Positions 47,059-58,437 of a stretch of DNA of 64,000 nt are shown in pieces. Both the position numbers and the translations under genes were made by a program. How positions within the stretch are numbered: position 1 is the first letter of the stretch; every line of letters starts with the position of its first letter. The notes beneath the pieces were generated by a model. It was not told the origin of the DNA. It did not search any database and worked only from the letters and a program-made list of their open reading frames with translations. This stretch comes from Echria macrotheca (Eukaryota > Ascomycota > Sordariomycetes > Sordariales > Schizotheciaceae): positions 62,001-126,000 of the forward strand of contig MU839838.1 in the NCBI GenBank assembly GCA_030411725.1. The letters are read 5' to 3'.

Positions 47059-48257
47059 GACTACACCGGGTACTGTGTAACCCCAGGAACAACGTTGTGG
47101 GTCGATATTCTTTGCCCTTTGGATATTTTAGAATGAGCACAAAAGTTCCAAAAGCAAACAGCTGAGATGGCGAAGCACGACAAGTGGGCCTGGAATTCAG
47201 AGGCTGGCCGTAAGGGTCCCAGAGGCACCACGGTGCTGCACGTTGTGGAACGGCGGCTTTGTCCTGTGCGATGCGGGAGTGTCGTCGACGAATGAAATTG
47301 GCGAAACCCTCCGCTGTGTCCTACCTCGCCAGGACATTTCGCTTGCGTTTTCGTCCCATGTATCACCAGTAGCCGGACTGTGGCGGACACGAGTCGTCTT
47401 CGTGACATCACCCAGCAGGGTCTGGACTTCCACTCTCCGCCAGTCTCCACGAAGGTGGGTGGATAGATAAACCGCATTGACTAGACTCTAGTTTTTCAAA
47501 CGTATAGAAGGGATTATTGAAGGACGCAACTGAGTCCAGAGACGCTAAGCCGTCACGAATGGGGCACGATATGCTTGTGAGTTGCCGTAGCACATGACAT
47601 TGCGGGCATTCTATAGTCTACTGTGCTGCAAGATATAGAGACAATACTAGAGAAAGAAGCCTTGCGGTCGTATACACGCTGAAGAATGCCTGGGAGAACC
47701 TAGTGGTGGAATACGGCTAGTGGCTGGACTGTGGGCCTATGCCTTGAGCTGCTATCGGTTCCAATTGCTATCTGACATAGAAACAGACTCAGTTAAACTC
47801 ACTTAAGCGCCCTGCACCATATTCAATCCAATTCTTGTTTTCCGCAGACAGTTCTCGAAAGCATAGAACACACGGAATATGCCGCCTTGCTGCGACACCA
47901 CGCGTTTGACGTTTGGGCGCGACCCCCTATTCCCGGCTGTCCGTGCAAACAACACAACCCAAGTTTCAGAACCCCGTCTTCCGCGTCTGTACCAAGACTT
48001 GAATACCGTTGGCCCAGCTTCTTGCGTATGCATCGCCTGGACGCATGAACACCGATCGGATGCTTACCAGATATCCCGCTCTTCTGGCACCGCTTAGAAC
48101 AGAGCCTGATGCGTCGGCATGACGTGCAATGCTCCCGATAGCCATAGAATCGTGGCCATGCTTTGTAGTAATAGGACATTAAAATTCCCGGCCTCCCAGA
48201 ATTCTCCGTTCTTGGCGTTCCCATGTTTCTCGACCAATGTATACCTAAGCTGTGACG
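47059..48257. other. Divergent intergenic region
   Basis: 1.2 kb with no supported gene between the cystathionine gamma-synthase and endoglucanase starts; short ORFs only. Confidence 0.5.
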
Positions 48258-49563
48258 ATGATCAAGTCTCTCGTTTTCCTTGGCGCGGCCGGTCTCGCGG
48301 CGGCGCGAGTGCAGTTCCTAGGCGTCAGCATCGCCGGTGGTGATTTCGGATGCACTATTGATGTAGGCACCCCCAAAGCAAGTAGACCAACGGCTAATCC
48401 AGCTAGGGCACCTGTTCGCTGTCATCAACCCAGATCCCCTTGAAGTCACTGGGCGGTGGTGATGGCGAGGGGCAGATGAAGTTTTTCGCTCAATCAAACA
48501 TGTACAACATGTTCCGACTGCGTATGATTCCCCTCCTCCACCTCGCTGCGTATTCTGACAGAGACAGCAATCGCATGGCAGTTCCTAACGGCAACCGCCG
48601 GCGGCCCCATCAACGAGACCAACCTGGCGAAATATGACCAGCTCGTCCAGGCGTGTCTAGCAACAGGGGCGACCTGCCTCATCGACATCCACAACTACGC
48701 CCGCTTCAACGGCAAGATCGTCGGCCAGTCCGCCGGCGGGCCAACCGATGACGACCTGGCTTCGCTCTGGACCGCCCTGGCGACGAAATACGCCACCAAC
48801 GACAAGATTGCGTTCGAGCTGATGAACGAGCCGCACGATCTCGACATCAAGCTGTGGGCAGCAACGTGCCAGAAAGTCGTGACGGCGATCCGCAAGGCGA
48901 CCAACGGCAAGAACACGCAGATAATCCTACTCTCGGGGATAAACTTTGCTAGCGCAGGCGATCTGGTAAAGACAGGCAGCGGGGAGGCGCTGGTGGCCAT
49001 CAAGAACCCCGACGGGACCATCGAGAACCTGATGATCGCGCTGCACAAGTACCTCGACGCCGACAACAGCGGGACGCACGCCGACTGCGTGACCAACAAC
49101 ACGGCGGCCTTCGGCGAGGCCGCCGCGTTTCTCCGTGCGGCCAAGCGGCAGGCCATCGTCAGCGAGACGGGTGCTGCACCGAACAATACCGGCTGTCTGG
49201 CCCACTTTTGCGAGCAGAACGCCTTCATCAACGCCAACTCGGATGTATTTGCCGGCTTGCTGACCTGGGGCGCCGGCAGCTTTGGGACTGACTATCTGCT
49301 GAGCGAGACGCCGTTTTTTGAGGGTGGCAAGTTCATCAACCAGCCCCTGACTCAGCAGTGCGTTGTCGGGACGTTTATGGCTTCTACCGCCGGAGGTGAG
49401 TTTACCCCTGGTTGTGTTGCGACGGTGCTGACGAAGCGTAGTATCGAGTTTGATGGAGGTCACGACAACTCCCATGGAGGTCACCAAGGATGGGGCTTCA
49501 ACGGTGGTTGTATCCGCTTGGCTGATGCTTCTCCCTGCGCTTCTCGCATATCTGGTACTCTGA
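48258..49563 (+). CDS. GH5 endo-beta-1,4-glucanase with hydrophobic C-terminal tail
   Basis: Secreted cellulase-type glycoside hydrolase of family 5. Exons 48258-48362, 48434-48521, 48568-49395 and 49442-49563 give 380 residues. The signal peptide (MIKSLVFLGAAGLAAA) is followed by GVSIAGGDFGC, NMFRLPIAWQFL, CLIDIHNYARFNG, the acid/base E152 in FELMNEPHD and the nucleophile E264 in AIVSETGAA, then LLTWGAGSF. Introns are 71, 46 and 46 nt. The final exon adds a Thr/Ser-rich linker, a small-residue stretch (DGAS) and a terminal hydrophobic run (VVVSAWLMLLPALLAYLVL), the layout of a GPI-anchor signal rather than a cellulose-binding module. The first two exons splice to a shortened N-terminal loop; exon 1's 3' border is the least certain. 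Confidence 0.87.
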
Positions 49564-49677
49564 GCTGTATACCATCCCAACATGAAGTCCTCGTTCTTTG
49601 TATGATATTCCGAAATACCAAGCACCATAGATTTCCTGATCCGTATCGAGCACATGACAGAATTCCCCGCTCCTGTG

Positions 49678-51450
49678 CTATGTGGCCACCTCGAGAGATG
49701 TTTCAGGCTGTGGGCGAGGCTCACCGCAGTGTATCGTCAAGATGCTCCTGGTCCCAAACGGGGTATAGGCGATGTTCCGAAGTTCCAATCTCACGTATCC
49801 GTCTTCAGAGGTGGTTCCGGGAAAATGCGAAGAGGTAGAATACAAAGCTTCGGGTACACTTTCAGCGAGGAGCTGTATGAGCGAGACGTCGGTTTTGGAG
49901 GGCTGATGAATCCCGTATTTCCACTTCAAGCGTCGGGCCCTGCCGTCACTGGTGGAAGGAAATGGGTTGGTGGCCGTCAAGCGCAGGACATACAGCCTCT
50001 CATTGGAGCACTGAACACAAATGAGGACACTGCTGTGCATCTCCTTTAGATGGTCCACCTCGACCAGATCCCCAATTTTACAGATGCCGCTGGAATCAAG
50101 CTTCGGTTCCGCTCTTGGATAGTATTCCCAGCCCGGGAAAATTTCCAAGATTCGAAATGAGACGGGCGGATTTGTCAAGTGTTCCTGGATACCGAGGACC
50201 ACGGAAGATGCTAAACAAATGCTCGGAGACACAAACGATCGTATCGAGGTGTCGATGTAAATTCGCTCGGTACGTGCTTGCTGGAAGACCGACTGACTGA
50301 CAGCGACTACCCTGCTGGCCTGCTGTACCAGTAACCGCGCATCTCGGGCCAAACCACCCTGTAAAGGCAGTGCGAGAATCCGGATATAAGTGTCTGTTTG
50401 TAGGCCCTCGGTGATGTTTGCCACCCCGTCAGAGTCCTCTACAACGTGGCAATTAAGTGGGATGAGCACCGTGCCCAAATTGTCGAAAACATAGGGCAAA
50501 GTTGCAATAGGCCTCTCTATCAGAAGCCCTTTGTTGGTCATGGCGTAGTGAGTCGAGTAGTAGCTCTTGAACCAGGAATGGTGGGCTGAAAGGGGCCGGA
50601 GATTCCTGCATCCAGCAAAGTCGGCGGGCGAGGACGCCAGGAGTGTGCTGGCGTTAACCTGTGCTCTGCCGCGCAGTCGGAATGAATCGGCGATGAGCTG
50701 ATCGAAACCCCAGGCGAAGATGGACTCGTCGTCTGAGTTACGGATGATTTCTTCCTGTAGTCGGAGGAACGCGCGACTGCCCTCCCCGTATAGCATGGGA
50801 AGGTTGACGTCGAATATGCCCAGAAGGCAGTAAGCCATATCCTCGATGCGGGTCGTTCTCCGACCAGCAGCCCATGTCATTCTTGATGCGATGCTAACCG
50901 ACTTGCGAGACGCGTTGCGCCTTAGCACATCCTGGGGCACCCTAGTAATTCGGGCCAAGATCGGCGTGAGGTCGGCGGCACCGACCAGCTTGCCTTTCGA
51001 GCCGACATATTTCCAATGCTTGTTGAAAAATAACACGGTCGCAGGGGCAACTAACTCCTGAAGCGTCCATCCTCGAGTAAACCAACGGCTGCGGTAAAAT
51101 TCGGAACCAGGGCTCGTGAGATCAACGGTGGCTTCGACGTCAGAGAGGTAAGCGAAGCACAACTTGGACCTTTCGTACCAAGCATACATCGAGTTGATGG
51201 CCTCGGTCAGCTCGGCGCTGCTGCTCTTGTCGATGCAGATGGTGTCGATCCAGACCCATTTGAAATGGTATGCAAGTGTCTGCTCACAGCATCCGTCTAT
51301 CTTGAGGTTAGACGGAACGGAACCTGAACGGGGGATGTCGTCGAATGTGAGTTCCTGGGCCTCCCATGTGTGGGAGAGGGCTGCATACGGTGGTATGTCG
51401 TCTCCGAAAAACTGATGGAGCGTTCTTGTCTCGGCGTGAAGTAGCCTCAT
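49678..51450 (-). CDS. HET-domain (heterokaryon incompatibility) protein
   Basis: Single-exon gene of 590 residues. The HET domain at the N-terminus shows its three blocks in order: YAALSHTWEAQELTFDDI (about 22-39), WVWIDTICIDKSSSAELTEA (about 66-85) and SRWFTRGWTLQELVAP (about 120-135). The downstream part, with RIEDMAYCLLGIFDVNLPML and LQEEIIRNSDDESIFAWGFD, is the usual HET companion region. The C-terminal 350 residues are not a NACHT or WD40 module and I recognise no domain. HET proteins can trigger cell death in non-self recognition (family knowledge); whether this one does is unknown. Intronless, whereas most neighbours are spliced. Confidence 0.92.
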   Translation of the reverse strand: MRLLHAETRTLHQFFGDDIPPYAALSHTWEAQELTFDDIPRSGSVPSNLKIDGCCEQTLAYHFKWVWIDTICIDKSSSAELTEAINSMYAWYERSKLCFAYLSDVEATVDLTSPGSEFYRSRWFTRGWTLQELVAPATVLFFNKHWKYVGSKGKLVGAADLTPILARITRVPQDVLRRNASRKSVSIASRMTWAAGRRTTRIEDMAYCLLGIFDVNLPMLYGEGSRAFLRLQEEIIRNSDDESIFAWGFDQLIADSFRLRGRAQVNASTLLASSPADFAGCRNLRPLSAHHSWFKSYYSTHYAMTNKGLLIERPIATLPYVFDNLGTVLIPLNCHVVEDSDGVANITEGLQTDTYIRILALPLQGGLARDARLLVQQASRVVAVSQSVFQQARTERIYIDTSIRSFVSPSICLASSVVLGIQEHLTNPPVSFRILEIFPGWEYYPRAEPKLDSSGICKIGDLVEVDHLKEMHSSVLICVQCSNERLYVLRLTATNPFPSTSDGRARRLKWKYGIHQPSKTDVSLIQLLAESVPEALYSTSSHFPGTTSEDGYVRLELRNIAYTPFGTRSILTIHCGEPRPQPETSLEVAT

Positions 51451-52766
51451 GATGATGGGGTCGTTCGGGACGTCGCTCAGCTTCGTTCAGCCCAAAGCGG
51501 GGTTTTCGTGGAGTGGGAGGCTTGGAGTCAAGCGTAGCCGTCGGAGAGGAGATCAAAGTGCACTTCGGTGTGTTGCTCTTGGGAGGCTATTCCCACTTGG
51601 AGAAATGGGTGTTTCAGCAAAACGGGGTGCTTCGCTGCGGACTTTGGCCTGGCCTTCGGTCTGGTGTTCAGGCTGCACGATGACCATCACCAGGCACCAA
51701 GGCATGAACGAGGTTATCGTGCACGGGCCATATCTAGGAGCTTCTTTGGCGTCGTTCGCATTGCTAGGTTGGCTGCTTCCAACCAAAAACATGATCCAAT
51801 CCATCTTGGCAGCATCACGCCGTCTCATGGAAAAGCCTGACAGAAACGCAAACGGATCATCGCATACTGGCATGTCCGTGGTAGTTCATCGGCATTCCAA
51901 CATGTCGGTCGGAGGTACCAACGACGCGACCCCCATTGTCGGGGCTCGTGCACATGATTGCCTTCTTGCGAACCTTTCGCGAAGTACAGAAAATCGTGAA
52001 ATATCGGTATACCAGATCAGATCACACACTGCAGGTACTAAGGGAAATTCTAACTCGCCGGTCTCAAATCATGTCCTCGTATAGCAATGACATCGCAGCC
52101 CGGCGGCGAACGGATTATCACACTGACACACACCGAGACCCGGAATCGACGATTGAATACAAATCTTCAAATAGCTTTAGAGGTACTATCCCATTAGTCC
52201 GAAGCGGTTCTACATCTCGTACGTCGTAACGTTATGCCTGGCCCGTTTAGCCATGGTAAGCGAACCAAGAACTCGGTATTTTCCCGCAATCCCTTTCCGG
52301 CCACACCCTCGATCCAGGTACTGACTTGATCGTCTAGACGAGTACTTCATCATGCGATCATTGTTGCATGTCGATAGAGTCTCGAATTCAGCATAGAGCA
52401 AGCGATTTCCGACTCATCTTCGTCACACATCGGACATTTTCTACGACTCAATTTGATCCACTCGCTCACCGCACCCGGCTGCCGATTCGCGCGGGAGGGC
52501 CGCTCTCGATATTAGCCATGCTGGTATTCTTCCACCACATATTCCACCGCAGCGCACCCGGAGCCTAAGATCAGGGAATAAAAGGTCGACAAGTGGAAAA
52601 ATTACGGGCGTTACACTAGTCGCGAGCATTGGCTAATTTAACACCATGGCGGTCCCGTATTTCTGTTGCTTGTTCTCATATCGAGATCAGGGACAAAGGT
52701 TGGTTCAGTTTGTGTCCATACGGCTGGGTTCAGCAGTTCTTGACAATACTGTGTCTCAACAACAAG
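51451..52766. other. Divergent intergenic region
   Basis: 1.3 kb between the HET and carboxylesterase starts. The plus ORF 51449-52084 has no domain-like content. No gene supported. Confidence 0.5.
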
Positions 52767-54665
52767 ATGGTCCACAGCAAGTCCTGCCTCCTGGCGCTGC
52801 TGGGCGTCAGCTCCGTGTCTGCCGGGATCATACCCCTGAATCTGCACCATGCGAGAAGCAATGCCGCCGCTCCCGTCGTCGATCTCGACTACGCTCAGTA
52901 TCAAGGCGTCTACAATGCGACCTTCGACGTCAATATGTACCGCGGAATCCGATACGCCGCTCCCCCGAAGCGGTGGCAGCTCCCGGAGGCTCCGGTCGTG
53001 AATCGGACAGCCGTTATACAGGCCACCGATGACCCGCCTAGATGTCCGCAGTCCCTCCCGGGCCCAATGTAAGACTCCGTTTCATACAGAACTGCCATCA
53101 CTGACACCAATAGGCCGGCCAACTTCAATTTTGAGACAAACATCCTCGGGAGCGAGGACTGCTTGTTCCTCAACGTGTTCTCGCCCAAGAACGCCACCAA
53201 GCTGCCCGTGGTAGTCTGGATTCGTAAGTGCTCCCACTTTTTGATTCTTCCTTTCTAATCCCGTCAGACGGCGGAGGATACGGTGCCGGATCCGCCACGT
53301 CTTTTGACTACTCCTTTATCTCGCGCACCGTCAACAACAGCTTCGTCTCCGTGGCCATTCAGTACCGTCTCGGTGCGTTTGGGTTCCTGTCTTCACCCGA
53401 CGTGGTAAAGCATGGCACGGCAAACGCAGGTGTCCACGACATGCGCTTCGGCCTGCAGTGGGTCCAGAAGTACATCAGCCGGTTCGGCGGTGATCCGGAC
53501 CAGGTCACCATCTCGGGCGAGTCGGCCGGCGGAGGCTCGGTGATGCTTATGGCCATCGCCAACGGTGGAAACGACGGCACGAGTTTGTTCCGCCGGGGCA
53601 TCGCCTCGTCTCCGTACTTCCCCACTCAGCCGAACTGGGACAGCCCGATTGTGAATGACTACTACATGCAGTTTGCACGCAGGGCCGGATGCGGAGGAAA
53701 CGGCACTGACGGCGTCTTTGCCTGTCTCGAGAAGGCGGATAGCAGGCTTCTCCAGAACGCTTCTGCTTTCACCACCTATGGGGCGAGATTCGGGCAGTGG
53801 GCGTTCATCCCCGTGACCGACGGGAGCCTGATCAAGGAACAGCCGAACAAGCAGCTTCTTCGGGGGGCTGTAAACGGAGAGCGGATGATGGCGGGTGTAA
53901 GCCCTGATAACCCCCGAATGAGAAAATCGATACTGACACGTACAGAATAACGCCAACGAAGCTACCTACTTCGTCCCGCAAAACATCACGACCAAGGCGC
54001 AGTTCACATCCTGGCTGATGCTCAACTACCCAACCCTGACCTCCGACCAGCTTTCCTCCATCATGTCCCTCTACGGCCTCCCAGCCAACTACACCGCCCC
54101 GTCCCCGCGCTTCGACACCGACGGCCTACACCCGCCCTACGCCACCACCCTGTCGGCCTACGCATCCGGCTGGCAACAAGCCGCCAACAATCTCTACGCT
54201 GAGACGACCTTCGTCTGTCCCGCCTACTGGCTAGCAGATGCCTACTCACCGCCCGTTACCAAGAGCGAAAGCACCAAGAAGGCATGGCGCTACCAGTTTT
54301 CCATCCCCAACGCCTTCCACGGCTCCGATGTGACTCCTCTCATTACCGATCCGGACTCGTCCACACGCATCTACGACGCCTCGTTCAAGCGCGCCTTCCA
54401 GCGCGTCTGGGGCGGATTCGTGGTCAACGGCGACCCGACCATCCCGTCCTCTCTGCTCTCGACCGAGGCGTACGCGGGGGATGTCAGTGCCGCGGCGGCA
54501 AAGACGTGGGAGGCCTGGGGAACCGGCGGAAAGTACGAGCTGCTGAACGTGAACGTGACGGGACAGCCGGCAAAGGCGAAGTGGAACGTGGCTGATGCGC
54601 TGGCGTGGGAGGGCGGCCGGGGTGAGCGGTGTGCCCTGTGGGGGAAGATCGGGCTGCCGTTTTAG
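52767..54665 (+). CDS. Secreted type-B carboxylesterase/lipase
   Basis: Alpha/beta hydrolase of the cholinesterase-like family. Exons 52767-53068, 53114-53223, 53268-53896 and 53946-54665 give 586 residues. It has a signal peptide (MVHSKSCLLALLGVSSVSA), family opening FDVNMYRGIRYAAPPKRW and type-B signature SEDCLFLNVF (114-123). The oxyanion hole is HGGG (138-141), assembled across intron 2, and the nucleophile is Ser223 in ISGESAGGGS. The other triad members are probably the Glu in NNANEATYF and His in IPNAFHGSD. Several N-x-S/T sites support secretion. Introns are 45, 44 and 49 nt. Natural esters attacked are unknown. Confidence 0.93.
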
Positions 54666-54807
54666 TTGCCTGTGTCCACGGCTTCACTTCTCACCAACCC
54701 CTTTTTGGGTGTTTACTTGTATCTTTGAACAAAAGCTCGTCTAGGGCCGGAAAAGGAATAACAAAATACACTTGGGCTACTCTGTGCTGACCCAACTGAC
54801 CTCCAAA

Positions 54808-55564
54808 TCAAGAAGTAGGCGCATCCGTCAACGGCACATAGCGCACCCCAAACAACTTCTTCCTGCTCACCTTCCCCTCCCCATCCTTGTCCACACACCA
54901 AACATGCTGACTCCACCCGCCGCTATCATCATCCACGGGTATAAACATTCTCCCTGGCGAGCCCAACTGCGCCAGCATAGCAGGATGCACCTCCTTGGCA
55001 CTCGCCCCGACATGAATGGCATCCCACTTCTTCCCCTCCTCGCCCTCCTCAACCCACCCCTTCCGTCCGTCCCCAACCCGGAACCGTACCCTCTTACTCT
55101 CCAACAACTCCCGTCCCTCCGGCGATTTCGACATGTTCTTCTCCCCCAGCTCACGCAGCGCAGCAATGTGCTCCACGCCGACGACCACGCCATCCGGCCC
55201 GACCAGCTCCGCCATGACGTGCGTGAGATAGCCGCTCCCCGATCCGATATCCAGCACGCGCGGGGCCGGACGGGACTCGGAAGGGACAAGGTACGGGAGC
55301 AGATGCTCGACGGCCGTGGCGTGCATGTGCGGGGCCGAGATGGTAGCCTCGTGGCCGATGGGCTGCGGGGAGTCCTCGTAAGGACTGGAGGGGGCGTAGT
55401 GTGCCCGGTCGACCTGTCTTGTCTCAGCTACCGTTGCAGCCCGGTTGGAAGGGAGAGCAAACCTTGAGGAAGGCCTCCTTGACCTGTGGATTCTTGATTA
55501 GATCGTTTCGCCAGAGATTCTCAATGAGATCCCGGTTCGAAGCGCCCGAGCTGCGCCAGGCCAT
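54808..55564 (-). CDS. Protein-L-isoaspartate O-methyltransferase
   Basis: Repairs isoaspartyl residues in aged proteins using S-adenosylmethionine. Exons 55564-55463 and 55413-54808 (49-nt intron) give 235 residues. Family blocks in order: MAWRSSGASNRDLIENLWRN, VDRAHYAPSSPYEDSPQPIG, ATISAPHMHATAVEHL, SAM-binding VLDIGSGSGYLTHVMAELVG and WDAIHVGASAKEVHPAMLAQ. No signal peptide, so cytosolic or nuclear. The donor is GTTTGC, a weaker than usual 5' site, but the joined sequence FLKVDRAHY is what the family requires. Confidence 0.95.
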
Positions 55565-55971
55565 GTTGATGGAATACCGATGTGTTTTTCTGTGATGACT
55601 CAGGAACGAAGCTGATGAGACAGCGCGGAGCGAGATTCGTTTCGTCGCCAGTGTTCCACGAGACCTAGCTCTAGATCTAAATGTCCGGTGAAATACGACA
55701 CCTCGAGCAGTTGGTGAATAACCCACGAGATGGCATTCACGTGCTTCCAGTACTCCTTCTGTTAAACAATGCAGCGTGATTGTGGACTGACGTCAGGAAC
55801 AAACCGACGGCCTCATCACCAACTTCCCCGCACTGGCCGCTGAACCCGAGATTGCCCCTCCTGCAACGCACTCAAGGCAGACTGACGGTATTCTGAAGCG
55901 AAAAATCATGGTTTAACGGAATACTCTAGCTAAACAAGCACGCCTGTACGTTTCCAATGTTTGTACAACCG
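55565..55971. other. Intergenic region between two minus-strand genes
   Basis: 407 bases: promoter of the isoaspartate methyltransferase gene and 3' flank of the Bsd2/Ndfip gene. No element recognised. Confidence 0.45.
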
Positions 55972-57122
55972 TCATACCACCGTCTCGGACCGCTCTCCCA
56001 CAGCAATGATGGGAACCGGCAGGCCCCGGTCGGGACTCTGCAACACCAGCTGCTCGTGTCTCCTGGCCTTCAAGTAGTCATTCACCGACATAATGAGAAT
56101 GAACCATCCCACAATCATCAGAATATATGCCGCCCAATCGCCACCCGTGAGATCCGAAATACCGCCGCTGCTCCCGTCCCCTCCATCGACATTGTTCTGG
56201 TCGAAGTTGTGCGAGTTCGGATCTTGCGGCGTCGCGTAGCCATCTGCATCGACATTCGAGCCCCCCATTCCCCCAGAGCCCGAGCCCGAGCCTGGTGAGC
56301 CCTTGAGATAGAAACCGTACTGGATCATGGTGATGCCGAGACCCGCCCGAGACCCATTCTTGGCCGCATGTGTCGAGTGGAGGAGATATGTGAGGAGGAA
56401 ACCGACAAGCTGGAAGGAGAACGAAATCATGCCGTTCCAAACAAAACTGAAGAAAGATCCGACCGGCATTCCGTCGATGTAAACCTCGTCGGGACCGCCA
56501 AGACCGGGAGCTAGAATCGTCGTCTCCCAGTATGGCGGCGCTGCGTCGGCAGCGGCTTGTTCATACGTCTAAACAGAGTCAGAGTGCTTCTTTGCAAGTC
56601 AACAGCGCACATACCGGTGGTTGTTCCTCCTTCTCTTCTCCGGCCCGTTCCGGTTTGGCCGTCAGGTTGGAGAAAACACCATCCGACTGGATACCACCGC
56701 CGTATATTCTCGCCGACCCTTGCGCCGGCGCTGACGAACCCGTGGTTGCCGGTGTTTGCGTCCTCTGTGTAGCGGCCGATCGTGATGCCGAGTCCGACGG
56801 CGTCGTTCCCCCGATTGTGGTTGACGAGTTCCCACGTACTAATCTCTGTCGGTCGTCGGCATCATCGTCGCTCTCGTCGCCGTCGGTGTCAAATGCATCG
56901 GCAAGATCGGGATTCACCCTCGTGTCCCGTTCCCTTGAGAGAATCGACGAGGCTCGGGAGTGGAAGGATGGTGGTGGCGAGTTCGGGATTGGCTGTGTTT
57001 GTCTCGGGACGGCGACGGTCGGGGAGACATCATCGTCGTCGTGGGCATTCACCTACAGCGATCTGTTAGCGATAGTCCAGTCGATGGAAAGGCCGGCGTA
57101 CCCTCTCGTAGCGTCCCGACAT
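55972..57122 (-). CDS. bsd2: Bsd2/Ndfip-family ubiquitin-ligase adaptor membrane protein
   Basis: Three-helix membrane protein that recruits Nedd4/Rsp5 ubiquitin ligases to sort transporters for degradation, for example metal permeases (family knowledge). Exons 57122-57102, 57052-56615 and 56568-55972 give 351 residues. The N-terminal half is disordered, Ser/Thr/Asp-rich. A PPxY motif, PPTY (152-155), is formed exactly at the exon 2/3 junction. Transmembrane segments are SFFSFVWNGMISFSFQLVGF and on, GLGITMIQYGFYL, and DWAAYILMIVGWFILIMSVN. A Gly/Ser/Asn-rich loop separates helices 2 and 3. Introns are 49 and 46 nt. Confidence 0.9.
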
Positions 57123-57571
57123 GGTGATGTGCGGCAATTGCCCCTTGGAAGCGTCTTGAAACGCCCCTCTTCAATCGTGCAGGTTATGAAGGACGCGGTT
57201 GGTGTCGCGGAGATCAAGTGTTGGTGTAGAATTCGAATGGAATGCAGAATAGGAAAGAAGGCTAGTCAAGGAAAGAACTGAATGAGGGAACAGCGAACGG
57301 TGTCGTCAAGAGGTTACGGAAGTGTGATTTGATGATCATGCTTCAGCCGACGCAGATGACGGGACACGCACGCCGGGGCTGACCAAGGGGAATGCCAGTT
57401 GGAACGCTGTGGAGACCCGACGAAGGTGGCGGCGGCCTCAAACCCGAGGCCATGCAACAGCCACGACAGCCCCACCTGTGGCTTGATGTGTGTGGCTGTG
57501 AACACGACCCACATTATTTTCCGATGTCCAAGTGCTCAAAGAACTTTCAAGATTCGCATTGCAGCAGCAAC
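57123..57571. promoter_or_regulatory. Divergent intergenic region between Bsd2 and Cbp6-like genes
   Basis: 449 bases between divergent starts; no clear motif. Presumed dual promoter. Confidence 0.4.
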
Positions 57572-58044
57572 ATGTCGGGCGCCGGGAGAAGAGTATGTCT
57601 GTTCAGTTGCAGTCGGTTTTGATGCTGACCTTGCGTACTCAGGCACTAACAGAGATCCGCCGCGCCGTCGAGCGCTGGCCGCATGATGCGCTCCGACCGG
57701 ATTGCCAGCTCCAGACGGTCCTCGCAAAGCGACTCGAGGCCGGCAGCATTGCGCCCGCCAGCGCCGCCTCACAAAGTGCCGGGGCCCGAGAAGATGCCGA
57801 GAGGAAGCAAGCGAATGCGCTCTTTGCGCTTGTCGAGAACAGATACATCACAAGAGTTGGTAGCTCCCGCTGTGCCGGGACGGATGCTGACGGCTTGTAG
57901 CATAGGCTCAGCGACCGCATGATGAAGCCCAAGTTTAACCCGACATACTATGAAGACCTCCTAGCCGAGATCGAAGAGGCGCCGAACCGAAGCTGGACCG
58001 CGAGGATCTCCAAGAAGCTCCGGGGCATGTTCCGGCTCAAGTAG
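57572..58044 (+). CDS. cbp6: Cbp6/UQCC2-like mitochondrial complex III assembly factor
   Basis: Exons 57572-57592, 57643-57855 and 57901-58044 give 125 residues. Typical of the small helical UQCC2/Cbp6 family, which assists cytochrome b translation and complex III assembly. Visible features are ALTEIRRAVERWPHDALRPD (about 8-27), NALFALVENRYI and a C-terminal MMKPKFNPTYYEDLLAEIEE followed by basic KKLRGMFRLK. The first exon codes only seven residues (MSGAGRR). Intron 2 uses donor GTTGGT and joins ITR to HRLSDRMMKP. The assignment rests on pattern recognition of a short, divergent family and is moderate. Confidence 0.72.
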
Positions 58045-58437
58045 TGTGTGATAATACTGTAACAACATGTACAATACCGATAGAATGGGCTATGGCGTTT
58101 GGGTGTTGCGGTTAGAGCGGTCGCGGAGCGCTCGAATCAGCCGCCATTGGGCGCCTTGAGCTTGTCTGGCCGACATGGCTTGGAGCCTGAAAATGCCGTA
58201 TCTATCTCGGGCGTTGGTAAACTCCCCACTTGATGTATCCAGATGGGTGGAGAGAGGCTCCCGGAATCGACCATGAGGCTACTGGTTGAATACGACTTCC
58301 CAGTCTCGCAACAGGCCAGGAGGTTGGATTAACCGTGCTTGAGGCGGCCTGAAAAGGCAAGAGCTGGTTCCCACGGACAACCAGTCTTGCCGAGTCCGGG
58401 CCAGTACGAAGGATATATACAACACGCTTCCCTACGT
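58045..58437. other. Intergenic region between convergent genes
   Basis: 393 bases, no gene; 3' flanks of the Cbp6-like and citrate carrier genes. Confidence 0.45.

Noticed and set aside
51449..52084. 211-codon plus ORF beside the HET gene
   Set aside because: No signal peptide, domain or ordered composition. It overlaps the likely HET promoter.
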